From Massilia sp. H-1 (GTDB taxonomy: Bacteria; Pseudomonadota; Gammaproteobacteria; Burkholderiales; Burkholderiaceae_D), in NCBI GenBank assembly GCA_024703915.1, contig CP087969.1, forward strand, positions 372,001 through 436,000: a stretch of 64,000 nucleotides of DNA, read 5' to 3'. A program made the translations under genes and the position numbers. The notes beneath the pieces were generated by a model. It was not told where the DNA came from and did not search any database. It was given only the letters and a program-made list of their open reading frames with translations. Numbering within the stretch: position 1 is the first letter of the stretch; each line of letters opens with the position of its first letter. Positions 32,657 to 41,663 of this stretch are shown piece after piece.

Positions 32657-35123
32657 TTATCGCTTATTCTTGTTGGATTTACTCGTTTTTGCGGTCGGCC
32701 GCGAGGAACGCGCAGCCGGTTTCTTGGCGGCGCCCTCGACGATTTACTGCGGCGCGGCTTGGCCGCTTCGCTCTCGCCCGTGTCGAGCTCGTAGCGCGAG
32801 GCGGTGCCCGCCTTCGGTTCGCGCGACTTGCCCGGCTTGGCGTCGAGCGCCTTGTGGGCCGCGCTCTTCGGCTTGCTTAAGCGCCGGTATCGGCTTGCAC
32901 GCTGCTGCCCGCCAGGACCAAATCGATCTTGCGCGCTTCCAGGTCCACCTTGGCCACCTGCACCGTCACGCGGTCGGTCAGCTGGTAGCGCTTGCCGGTG
33001 CGTTCGCCGCGCAGTTCGTGGCGCGCATCGTCGTACTGGAAGAAGTCGGTGCCCAGTTCGGTGATGTGCACCAGGCCCTCCACATACAGCGCATCGAGCT
33101 GCACGAAGATGCCGAAGGTGGTCACGCCCGACACCACGCCGGTGAATTCTTCACCGAGTTTGTCCTTGATGAAGAAGCACTTGAGCCAGGCTTCGACGTC
33201 GCGCGACGCTTCGTCGGCGCGGCGCTCGTTGGCCGAACAGTGCACACCCAGCGCATCCCAGATGGTCAGGTCTTTTTCGTGCTTCTGCTTGCCCTCGGCC
33301 TTGTCCTTGGCCTGCTGCTTGCGGGTCGCGTTCGACACGGTCGTGTTCAGGCCGGACAGTTCGATGCCTTTCGGCTCGTACTTCTTGCCCAGCAAGATCG
33401 CCTTGATCGCGCGGTGGGTCAGCAAGTCCGGATAGCGGCGGATCGGGCTGGTGAAGTGGGCATAGGCTTCGTACGCCAGGCCGAAGTGGCCGATATTGTC
33501 CGGGCTGTAGACCGCCTGCTGCATCGAACGCAGCAGCATGGTTTGCAGCAGGGCCGCGTCGGGACGCTCCTTGATCTGCTTCATCAGCTCGGCGTAGTCG
33601 CCCGCGGTCGGCTTGTCGCCGCCGTTCAGATTCAGGCCCACCTGCTTGAGGAAGGTGCGCACCTGGGTGAGCTTTTCCTTGGTCGGCGAGGCGTGAATGC
33701 GGTAGGTGCCGGGGTGCTTGTGACGGATCAGCAGATCGGCCGCGCACACGTTGGCCGACAGCATGCATTCCTCGATCACCTTGTGGGCGTCGTTGCGGGT
33801 GCGCGGGATGATCTTTTCGATCTTGCCCAGGGCATTGCAGACAATGTAGGTTTCGGTGGTCTCGAAATCGATCGCGCCGCGTTCCAGACGCGCCTTTTGC
33901 AGCGCGTGATACACGTCGTACAGGTTCAGCAGGTGCGGCACGATGGCCGGACGGCGCTGCGCTTCCGGACCGGCGGTGTTGCCGAGGATCTCGGCCACTT
34001 CGTTGTAGGTCAGGCGCGCGGCCGAATGGATCACGGCCGGATAGAACTGGTAAGCCTTGATCTCGCCCTTGTCGGAGATGACGGCGTCGCACACCAGGGT
34101 GAGACGGTCGACTGCCGGGTTCAGCGAGCACAGGCCGTTCGACAGCTTCTCGGGCAGCATCGGAATCACGCGGCGCGGGAAGTAGACCGAAGTGCTGCGT
34201 TCGAGCGCGTCAACGTCGAGCGCGTCGTTCGGTTTCACGTAATGGCTGACGTCGGCAATGGCGACGATCAGGCGGAAGCAGTTGGCGCGGCCGATCTTGA
34301 CCGGTTCGCAGTAGACCGCATCGTCGAAGTCGCGCGCTCTTCGCCGTCGATGGTCACCAGCGGCACGTCGCGCAGGTCGACCCGGTCTTCCAGGTCGGAC
34401 TCGCGCACTTCAGGCCGGCAGCTTGGCCGCGGACTTGAGCGCTGCGGCCGAGAAGATATGCGGCACGCCGAACTTGCGCACGGCGATTTCGATTTCCATG
34501 CCGGGATCGTCCAGGTCGCCCAGGACTTCGACCACGGCGCCACTTACTGCTTGAAGCGCGATGGCTGCTCGATCAGCTCGACGCTGACGATCTGCCCTGC
34601 CTTGGCCTTGCCGGGCGAGCCGGAGACCAGGATGTCCTGGCCGATCCGCTTGTCTTCGGGCGCCACGATCCAGACGCCGTTCTCGTTGAGCAGGCGGCCG
34701 ATCACGTGGGTGTTGGCGCGCGAGACGACTTCGACGATGGTGCCTTCCTGGCGGCCGCGGCGGTCGGTGCCGGTGACTTTCGCGAGGACGCGGTCGCCGT
34801 GCAGCACTTTCTGCATTTCTTTGTCGTTCAGGAACAAGTCTTCGCCCGGCTCGTCGGGAATGACGAAGCCGAAGCCGTCGCGGTGCGCGCTGACTTTGCC
34901 TGCAATGAATCCGGAGTGGTCTGCCAGCGCGTAGTGGCCGGTGGCGTCGGCGCGGATCTGGCCGTCGCGTTCCATCGCATTCAGACGCCGCGTGAGGACT
35001 TCGATCGCGGCAGCCTTGACCTTGAGCGTGCGCGCCAGCGTGCACGTCGAGCGGTGCTGCTGCGTTACGGAAGATGCCGAGAATATCCTCGCGGCTGGGA
35101 ATGGTGTGAGTAATTTGGTTCAA
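32657..35123 (-). CDS. rnr: Ribonuclease R
   Basis: A 3'-5' exoribonuclease that degrades structured RNA. The N-terminal region (NQITHTIPSREDILGIFRNA) leads to cold-shock domains (HRDGFGFVIPDEPGEDLFL), then the RNB catalytic domain (FRLIVAIADVSHYVKPNDAL, SVYFPRRVIPMLPEKLSNGL) and SYAHFTSPIRRYPDLLTHRA-like sequence. An S1 domain (FTGVVSGVTTFGIFVQLDAL) and a lysine-rich tail complete it. About 820 residues. The best start is a TTG at 35123; no ATG is in frame, and a text error there is possible. Breaks near 32740, 32876 (GCTTAAGC), 34338, 34418, 34545 and 35035. rlmB follows. Confidence 0.93.
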
Positions 35124-35265
35124 ATGGTTTTCTATATTTGTTTTTGGTGGTGACGGTGATCAGTCACTGTCACGGCGACGATTGACACCGTGATACGCGT
35201 AGTGTAACGGAGGTCCATGCAATTCGCCTAACGATGCGTCGCGTGAATTTTCTTGTGACGGGGCT

Positions 35266-35293
35266 TTGACATTTCAAAATGTTCCGCTATAAT
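35266..35293 (+). promoter_or_regulatory. Sigma-70 promoter of the tRNA-Leu genes
   Basis: TTGACA and TATAAT match the consensus hexamers exactly, spaced 16 bp apart. It is about 165 bp upstream of the first tRNA-Leu and the only strong promoter in the 333-bp gap after rnr. The rest of that gap (35124-35265) shows no gene. Confidence 0.85.
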
Positions 35294-35456
35294 TTTGGTC
35301 TTTCGCGGTGACGACAAGTTAAAGCGGAAGAAAATGCAGCAGATAAGTCGGAGAAGTGGCAGCGCAGGGAAACGAAAGTTAGTCTAGCGCAAAACTTCAA
35401 AGGCTTGTATGATAGCAGAAGTCGGCAGCAACGCCAAGGTAGCAAGCAGTAACAGT

Positions 35457-35541
35457 GCCCACGTGGCGGAATTGGTAGACGCGCATGGTTCAGGTCCATG
35501 TGCCGCGAGGTGTGGGGGTTCGAGTCCCTCCGTGGGCACCA
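35457..35541 (+). tRNA. tRNA-Leu (anticodon CAG), copy 1
   Basis: GCCCACG pairs with CGTGGGC, followed by A and encoded CCA. The anticodon loop TTCAGGT gives CAG. A class II variable arm and T arm GGTTCGAGTCC are present; total 85 bases. Identical to copy 2. Confidence 0.95.
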
Positions 35542-35580
35542 CTCTACCGGAGTTGTTTTCCGCAGTAGTAACAGACGATG

Positions 35581-35611
35581 CGCCGTAATCGTTTCAGATT
35601 GCGGCGTTTTA
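35581..35611 (+). terminator. Terminator after tRNA-Leu copy 1
   Basis: CGCCGTAATC-GTTTCA-GATTGCGGCG forms a 10-bp stem with one G-T pair, followed by TTTT. It lies between the two tRNA copies. Confidence 0.7.
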
Positions 35612-35646
35612 GTTTGAAGCAGTATCGTTGTAGTAGTTGTATCAGT

Positions 35647-35731
35647 GCCCACGTGGCGGAATTGGTAGACGCGCATGGTTCAGGTCCATGTGCCGCGAGG
35701 TGTGGGGGTTCGAGTCCCTCCGTGGGCACCA
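35647..35731 (+). tRNA. tRNA-Leu (anticodon CAG), copy 2
   Basis: Identical in all 85 bases to copy 1, which starts 190 bp upstream. The flanks AGTG before and CTCTACCGG after are also shared, which points to a recent tandem duplication. Confidence 0.95.
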
Positions 35732-35767
35732 CTCTACCGGGTTAGTCTATTCCCGCAGAATTCGTTG

Positions 35768-35804
35768 AACGCCGCAGTCCTTGCAAAAGGCTGCGGCGTT
35801 TTGC
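35768..35804 (+). terminator. Terminator after tRNA-Leu copy 2
   Basis: AACGCCGCAG (35768-35777) pairs with CTGCGGCGTT (35791-35800), followed by further T residues. A perfect 10-bp stem closes the tRNA unit. Confidence 0.8.
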
Positions 35805-35880
35805 GTTGGGGCTGCTGCAATTTGCACCGCCAATGTTAAATGGTCTACACTGAAGCCCTTACCTTGCACCAGGGGCGCCA

Positions 35881-37637
35881 GTGAGGGAAAAGCAAGCCTT
35901 GACGGTCGATTACCGCGTCATGATGGAAAGCTCGCCCGACGCCATCCTGCTGCTCGACCTCGATATCGGGCAACTGGTCCATGCCAACAGCAAGGCGGCC
36001 AGCCTGTTCGGCACGCCCGTCGACACCTTGCTGACCATGTCGCTGCTCGATTTGTGTCCCGACGTCCAGCCCAACGGCATCGCCTCATCCACGCTGTTCG
36101 ACGATAAAATCCAGAATGTCCTGACCGGCGAGATCACCGGTTTCAATGCCGCCATGCGCCACGCCAGCGGGCGCGCGATCGCCTGCGAAGTGCGCATGAT
36201 CCTGCTGTCGATGGCCGAACGGCGCCTGATGCACGTGCGCGTGGTCGATATTACTCAGCGCAACATGGCCGACAAGCTGCGCATCGGCCAGGGGCGCCTG
36301 CTCGAGATGGTCGCGCGCGCGCCGCTGACCGACACGCTCGACAATCTCATGCTGCTGATCGAAAGCCAGTCCGACGGCGTGCTGTGCTCGGTGCTGCTGC
36401 TCGACGCCGACGGCGTCACCGTCCACCCCGCTTCCGGCCCCAGCCTGGCGCCCGAGTACATGGCCGCGCTCGAGGGCGCGCAGATCGGCCCGACCGCCGG
36501 TTCCTGCGGCACCGCCATGTTCCGCAAGGACATCGTGATCGTGTCCGACATCGAGAACGATCCCCTCTGGACGCCCTACAAGGCGCTGGTTGCGCCCTAC
36601 GGTCTGCGCGCCTGCTGGTCGACGCCGATTTACCTGGACAAGGAACACGTGCTCGGCTCGTTTGCCATGTATTACCGCGAAGTGCGCAGCCCGAACGAGG
36701 AAGACATGCGCCTGATCTCGGTGGCCACCCACCTGGCCGGGATCGCCATCGAGCGCACCCGCCGCGAACGGGAGCTGAACCAGCACCGCGAACACCTCGA
36801 AGAACTGGTGGCGGCCCGCACCGCCGAGCTGACCTCGGCGCTCGACACGCTCTCGCTCACCCAGGAAGAGCTGGTGCGGCGCGACAAGCTGGCCGCGCTC
36901 GGCACGCTGGTGGCCGGCGTGGCGCACGAACTCAATACGCCGCTCGGCAACAGCCTGATGGTGGCCACCACCATGGCCGAGCATGCGGACGCGCTCTCGG
37001 CCGACATGGCGCTCGGCTTGCGCCGCTCGGGACTGGACAGCTATCTGGCGCGCGCCCACGAGGCCAACGCCATCCTGATCCGCAATTTGCAGCGCGCCGC
37101 GGCCCTGGTGGCGAGCTTCAAGCAGCTGGCGGTGGACCAGACGATGTCGCAGCGGCGCCTGTTTTCGCTTAGCGAACTGATCGAGGACCTGGCGCTGCCG
37201 CTGCGCATCAGCATCGGCAAGCGCCCGATCACGCTGGAATTGCACATCGATCCGGGCCTGGTGATGGACAGCTTCCCGGGACCATTGTCCCAGGCAGTCA
37301 ACAGCGTGTTCGACAATTGCCTGGTGCACGCGTTCGAGGGCGACGCGGCCTAAGCACGATCCGGATCGGCGTCTCTACCCGCGCCAGCAACATGGTGACC
37401 ATTTCGGTCGCCGACAGCGGGGCCGGGATCGCGCCCGACGTCATCGGCCGCGTGTACGACCCCTTCTTTACGACCAAGCTTGGCTCGGGCGGCTCCGGCC
37501 TGGGCTTGCATGTGGCCCACAACATCGTGACGGGCGTGCTGGGCGGGCGCATCGAACTCCATAGCGAACTGGGCAAGGGTTCGGTGTTTACCATGCTGCT
37601 GCCGATGGTGGCGCCCGGTTTTGCGCTGCAGGCTTAG
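35881..37637 (+). CDS. Sensor histidine kinase with PAS and GAF domains
   Basis: About 585 residues. PAS at residues 10-130 (MMESSPDAILLLDLDIGQLV), GAF at about 150-300 (GPTAGSCGTAMFRKDIVIVS, DIENDPLWTPYKALVAPYGL), then a coiled coil and a HisKA-like region with the phospho-histidine in VAGVAHELNTPLGNSLMVAT. The ATPase domain has VFDNCLVHAFEG and SGLGLHVAHNIVTGVLGGRI. There is no membrane segment, so it senses a cytoplasmic signal. The GTG start at 35881 follows AGGGGCG. The one break, near 37351 (GCCTAAGC for GCCAGC), splits the N and G boxes. No regulator gene is adjacent. Confidence 0.9.
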
Positions 37638-37685
37638 CGTGCCGTACTTGACTTGGCGCGTTAACCGGCTATGCTCGGCAATAAG

Positions 37686-37892
37686 ATGAAAAAGTTCACC
37701 GTGCTCGGACTCGCCACCCTCTTCGCCTGCGCCTGCGTGGCGGCGGTGGCCTACCCTGCGCCCTGGTTCAAGTGGCGCAGCAAGGTCAACGGCAGCCTGG
37801 TCTGCTCGCAGACGCCGCTCGGCCCCGGCTGGGAAAAAGCCAGCCCCGCCTTCAAAGATAGTCATTGCACAAAACTGTCCCCTAACCAATAA
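37686..37892 (+). CDS. Small secreted protein, 68 residues
   Basis: Starts MKKFTVLGLATLFACACVAA, a clear signal peptide; an in-frame ATG at 37671 would add five residues. The mature part holds YPAPWFKWRSKVNGSLVCSQ and two cysteines (VCSQ, HCTK) that could form a disulfide. I do not recognise the family. The gene is intact and lies between the kinase gene and the phasin gene on the same strand. Confidence 0.6.
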   Translation: MKKFTVLGLATLFACACVAAVAYPAPWFKWRSKVNGSLVCSQTPLGPGWEKASPAFKDSHCTKLSPNQ

Positions 37893-37957
37893 TCAAGCAG
37901 AAGGAAACAGAAGGAAAGTCGGCCGTAGCACCCATTCAAAATACTGAGGAGACGTAC

Positions 37958-38506
37958 ATGTTTACAAGTCCCGAACAATTTGCATCCGCCACCAAGACAC
38001 TCTTCGAACTTCAAATGATGACCTTCAGCGCTGACCAGCAAAGCGGTCGATGGCGTGGAACAGGTGGTCGCATTGAACATGGCGACGGCAAAAAATTCGG
38101 TTGAAGGATCGATGGCAGCTTAAGCAAGGAAATCAGCAAGGCGAAAGATCCCAAGGCCGCCATGGCCATTGCCGCAGCAGCCGCCAAGCCCGGCATGGCC
38201 GCCACCGTCGAATACGGCGAGCAGCTCAAGGTCATCATCGACGACATCCACACCGAATTCACCAATGCGGCCGATGCCCACATCGCCGAAGCCAAGAGCA
38301 CCCTGTCGGCGCTCATTTACGACGTGACCAAAAACGTCAAGCCGGGCTCGGAGAACGCGGTCGAAATCATCAAGACCGCGATCGACAATGCCTTCCAGGG
38401 TTACGAGCAAGTGACCCAGGCCACGCGCCAGGCGGTGCAGGTGGTGGAAGCGCAAATTGCCAAGGCGACCGAACAGGTGGCAACGACCGCCAAAAAAGCC
38501 AAGTAA
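37958..38506 (+). CDS. Phasin family protein (PHB granule-associated)
   Basis: About 183 residues. Starts MFTSPEQFASATKTLFELQM and continues through KAVDGVEQVVALNMATAKNS, the Phasin_2 signature of betaproteobacteria. The rest is amphipathic helix rich in Ala and Lys, ending EQVATTAKKAK. Phasins coat polyhydroxybutyrate granules and control their size, so the organism probably stores PHB. TGAGGAGA precedes the ATG. Breaks near 38040 and at 38119 (GCTTAAGC for GCCAGC). A hairpin GGCCAGCGG-TGCG-CCGCTGGCC 12 bp downstream may aid termination. Confidence 0.92.
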
Positions 38507-38515
38507 TCCTTCCCC

Positions 38516-38648
38516 TCAGGCCAGCGGTGCGCCGCTGGCCAGTATGCCGCCCCCCCACCATTACCAGCAGCATCAGCAAGGTCATGCGTTTGCGCGCAGG
38601 CAGGCGCGCGACGATCAAGTGGGTCGGTGCGCGCATGGTTTTCCTCAT
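38516..38648 (-). CDS. Possible small membrane protein, about 43 residues
   Basis: Reading MRAPTHLIVARLPARKRMTL and then LLMLLVMVGGGILASGAPLA with one membrane helix. A run of seven G residues makes the frame uncertain by one base. The start overlaps the region of the lipoprotein gene's stop on the same strand, so it may be translated with it. No family is recognised; it could also be untranslated. Confidence 0.35.
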
Positions 38649-38649
38649 T

Positions 38650-39153
38650 TCATGGCTTCCACGGTGGCCGTTGCCGGTCTGGCTTACAAGCGACGATGAT
38701 GTCGCCGCCAATGCTGGCACGCAGCAGCTTGGCCAGGTCCTGGGCTTCAGCGCGCACGGTTCCCGTCAGATTGTTCTTGACCGTCAGATCGGCCAGCGCC
38801 TTGCTCGAGACGCGCAAGCCGCTCACCGCCACCAGGCTGTGCGCAACGATGTCGTCGGGGTCGCGTTCGAGCGCTTTCTCGGCGCTGGAAATGGTTTCGC
38901 CGTAGCGCTGGCATTCGAAATGCACTTGTGCCATGCGCACGAACGCCGATTTGTCGCGCGGATACAGCAGCGTGGCCGTGTGCAAAATCAGCAATGCCCG
39001 CTCGTTGTGGCCGCCCTTGATGGCGGTCTCGGCGTCGCTCATCAGCGCGACCAGGGTCGGGGGTGGCAGCTTTTCGGCGCTTCCGGGGTGCTGGCGCAGC
39101 TTAGCCAGGATGGCGGCGCAGGCGAGGCAGGACAGCAAGTGCTTGATCTTCAT
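38650..39153 (-). CDS. Lipoprotein with TPR-like repeats
   Basis: The start MKIKHLLSCLACAAILA, corrected at 39100 (GGCTAAGC for GGCCAGC), continues SCAS and gives a lipobox LASC, so it should be lipid-anchored. The mature part has TPR-like helices: LMSDAETAIKGGHNERALLI, LHTATLLYPRDKSAFVRMAQ and EKALERDPDDIVAHSLVAVS. The order and spacing resemble TadD-type tetratricopeptide lipoproteins used in pilus or secretion assembly, but no other tad genes are here. About 165 residues. A second break lies near 39085. Confidence 0.65.
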   Translation of the reverse strand: MKIKHLLSCLACAAILAKLRQHPGSAEKLPPPTLVALMSDAETAIKGGHNERALLILHTATLLYPRDKSAFVRMAQVHFECQRYGETISSAEKALERDPDDIVAHSLVAVSGLRVSSKALADLTVKNNLTGTVRAEAQDLAKLLRASIGGDIIVACKPDRQRPPWKP

Positions 39154-39350
39154 GATTGGCCCCAAAAAATGATCCGATCCCCATTATTGGAATGGCCAGT
39201 CCGGCGCAAATTGCGCCTGATCAATCAATGCGCACCGCCGCGCGATCTGGCGGATTGGCGCAACGGCAGGCGCAGCAAGGGCGACACAGATCAGTACATG
39301 AGCGCAGGAATTGTTTCACATTGGAACAGTTCCCCTCTCAGGAGCTTGCC

Positions 39351-39924
39351 GTGCGCCCACCCGACGAAAAGAAGACCACGCTGGTCAGCCACCAGAGCGC
39401 CCGCCGCAGCATCAGCGCGCGATTTCCGCTTGCCGAAACCGTACCGCAAACCGGCGTCCCCCGATGGCAGGCGCGGCATGTCGCGTTTGCGGGTGGCGAT
39501 GGTGGTGTTTTCGGGATTGCTGATCGCGGGCTTGATCGCGGCCCTGGCGCTCATCGCGCACGAGAATGCGACGGCCCCGCATCCGCTGGCCGTCGTGGCA
39601 GCAAAGAATGAAGAAGCGCCGGTCCGGCCGCTGCGCGGCGCCGCCGCCATCGGCCAGGGCTTAAGACCCAGCCGGCCCCGCGCTCTCGCGCCATCCCGGC
39701 GCGCCGCCCGCGCCGGACAGCGATCCGGCGCCCGCCCTGCCAGATGCCGAGGCCGACGCCGGTGCTTAGCCTGTCCGTCCCCGCTGCCGACCTGCCCGAG
39801 GACCCGGACGTGGTGCTGATCACCGCCATCCTCCTGCTGACACCGCCTGCGCCCGAGGCGGTGCCAGGCCTGCGGCAGCCCGCCAGCGGACCACTGCGCC
39901 GCCGCGTTTGCCCCGGATCCATAA
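39351..39924 (+). CDS. Membrane-anchored proline/alanine-rich protein, unknown function
   Basis: A GTG at 39351 preceded by AGGAG starts RPPDEKKTTLVSHQSARRSI. After a break in a C run near 39455 there is a single helix, SRLRVAMVVFSGLLIAGLIA, then a low-complexity region with PAPDSDPAPALPDAEADAGA and LSVPAADLPEDPDVVLITAI. The frame shifts again near 39660 and 39767 (GCTTAGCC type). The end at TAA 39922-39924 is the best guess. The layout suggests a cytoplasmic head, one membrane helix and a periplasmic Pro/Ala linker, but no family is recognised. Confidence 0.4.
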
Positions 39925-39974
39925 AAACGACGGCGACGGGAATTGTCTGGGCACTGCCGGGGCCAGCGTTTATA

Positions 39975-39990
39975 CTGTATATAATTACAG
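39975..39990 (+). promoter_or_regulatory. LexA (SOS) box
   Basis: CTGTATATAATTACAG matches CTGT-N8-ACAG exactly, and the flanking TA on the left extends the E. coli type consensus TACTGTATAT. It lies 27 bp upstream of the nuclease gene start at 40017, where LexA would block transcription. The downstream nuclease-helicase operon should therefore be DNA-damage inducible. Confidence 0.9.
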
Positions 39991-40016
39991 TTAATGGATG
40001 GACGGCAGTACACCAC

Positions 40017-41663
40017 ATGCGCAAGGTACTTGAGAACACCTTCTACTACCTGGACAATTTCCACCGGGTGCTGGAATGGATCAGCGATCGCTACGGCGAC
40101 CTGCTGTCGGCAGAAGAACAGGCCTTCATCGGCACCTTCTGCGATCTGCCGCGCCCGTCGCGCGCCCTGTTCGTCCGCATGGTCATGCGCAAGGGCGTCC
40201 ACTTCCGCGCCAGCAAGCTCAATTACGCCGAAATCGGCTGCACGGTCGAGGCGGCGCGCCATCTGCTGCCCACCGGCTGGATCACGCCCGATCCCGTCCT
40301 CACCCTCGACGAACTGTTCGAGCTGCTGCAAAAGCCGGAAATCGCCGCCGTATTCCGCCTGTCCCTGCACGAGAAAGGCGCGCGCAAGGCCGAGCAGCTC
40401 GACGCGTTGCGCGCCGAGTTCGCCGATCCGCGCCCGTTTTCCAGCTGGTACCGCGACTCGGGCGATTGCGTCTACAGCATCGTCGTCAAGCCGCTGTGCG
40501 ACCGCCTGCGCCTGATCTTTTCGGCAATCTGCGCCAGGACTGGACCGAATTCGTGCTGTCCGACCTGGGCGTGTTCAACTACGAACAGGTCGAGTTTTCC
40601 GGCGCCTCGCGCGGCTTCCGCCACCGGCGCGATGTCGACGATTACCTCGAACTGCATCAATGCAAGCAACGCTTCGAGGCTGGCGACGATCTGGCCGAGG
40701 TGCTGCGCGCCCTGCCCGCCCGCGTGGCCGACAACGACTGGCTGGGCAGCCGGCGAGCGCCTGGTCTTTCAGATCGCCCAGCAGGTGGAAAAGCAAGGCG
40801 ACTGGACGGGGGCCCACGCCCTGTACGCCGGTTGCCGCTTCCCGGGCGCGCGCGGACGCGCGATCCGGGTGCTGGAAAAGACGGCCAGTACCAGCGCGCC
40901 TTTGCGTTGCTGACGCTGGCGCAGCAGGCGCCCGAGAGCGATGCGGAACGCCAGCAGATCGGCCGCATCGCGCCGCGCCTGGCACGCAAGCTGGGCCTGC
41001 AAAAGAACGCTGCGCGGCGCCAGCCGCCCCGCGCAGCGGCTCGACCTGTCCCTGCCCCTGCCCGGGGAGGACTGGTGGGTCGAAGGCGTGGTGCGCGACC
41101 ATCTGCAGCGCGCCGAGGCGCCCGTGTTCTATGTCGAGAACGCGCTGATCAACGCCCTGTTCGGCCTGCTGTGCTGGCGCGCGATTTTGCGCGATCCCGG
41201 GCGCCTTTTTCCATCCCTTCCACCGCGGCCCGGCCGACCTGCACAGCGCCGATTTCGCGCTGCGCCGCGCGCCAGCCTTCAGCGCCTGCCTGGCAGAACT
41301 CGACAGCGACGCCTACCGCGCCACCATCGCCGCGACCTACGCCGCCAAGCAGGGCATCGCCTCGCCCTTCGTGGCCTGGGAAGCCCTGAGCGAGGAGCTG
41401 ATCGCGCTGGCGCTCGACTGCATTCCGGCCGCGCATCTGCGCAAATGGTGCGAGCGGATCCTGCTCGACATCCAGGCCAACCGCACCGGCTTCCCCGACC
41501 TGATCCAGTTCTGGCCTAGGCCGAACGGCGCTACCACATGATCGAGGTCAAAGGCCCCGGCGACCGCCTGCAGGACAACCAGCTGCGCTGGATCGACTAC
41601 TGCGCCGCGCACGACATGCCGGTCTCGGTCTGCTACGTGCAATGGACGGAGGCCGCCGCTTGA
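40017..41663 (+). CDS. VRR-NUC domain nuclease, FAN1-like
   Basis: About 548 residues. The N-terminal two thirds are helical (MRKVLENTFYYLDNFHRVLE, SRALFVRMVMRKGVHFRASK, LNYAEIGCTVEAARHLL), like the SAP/TPR part of FAN1. The C-terminal VRR-NUC domain, about residues 485-540, holds TGFPDLIQFWP, then MIEVKGPGDRLQDNQLRWID, with the Asp and ExK catalytic set. FAN1 proteins cut 5' flaps and unhook interstrand cross-links. The start at 40017 follows the LexA box. The stop overlaps the helicase start (TTGA). Breaks near 40525, 40745, 40890, 41030, 41195 and 41515. Confidence 0.9.

Noticed and set aside
32670..34934. A 754-codon open frame on the + strand opposite rnr
   Set aside because: Composition is that of an antisense shadow; the minus strand encodes clear RNase R motifs.
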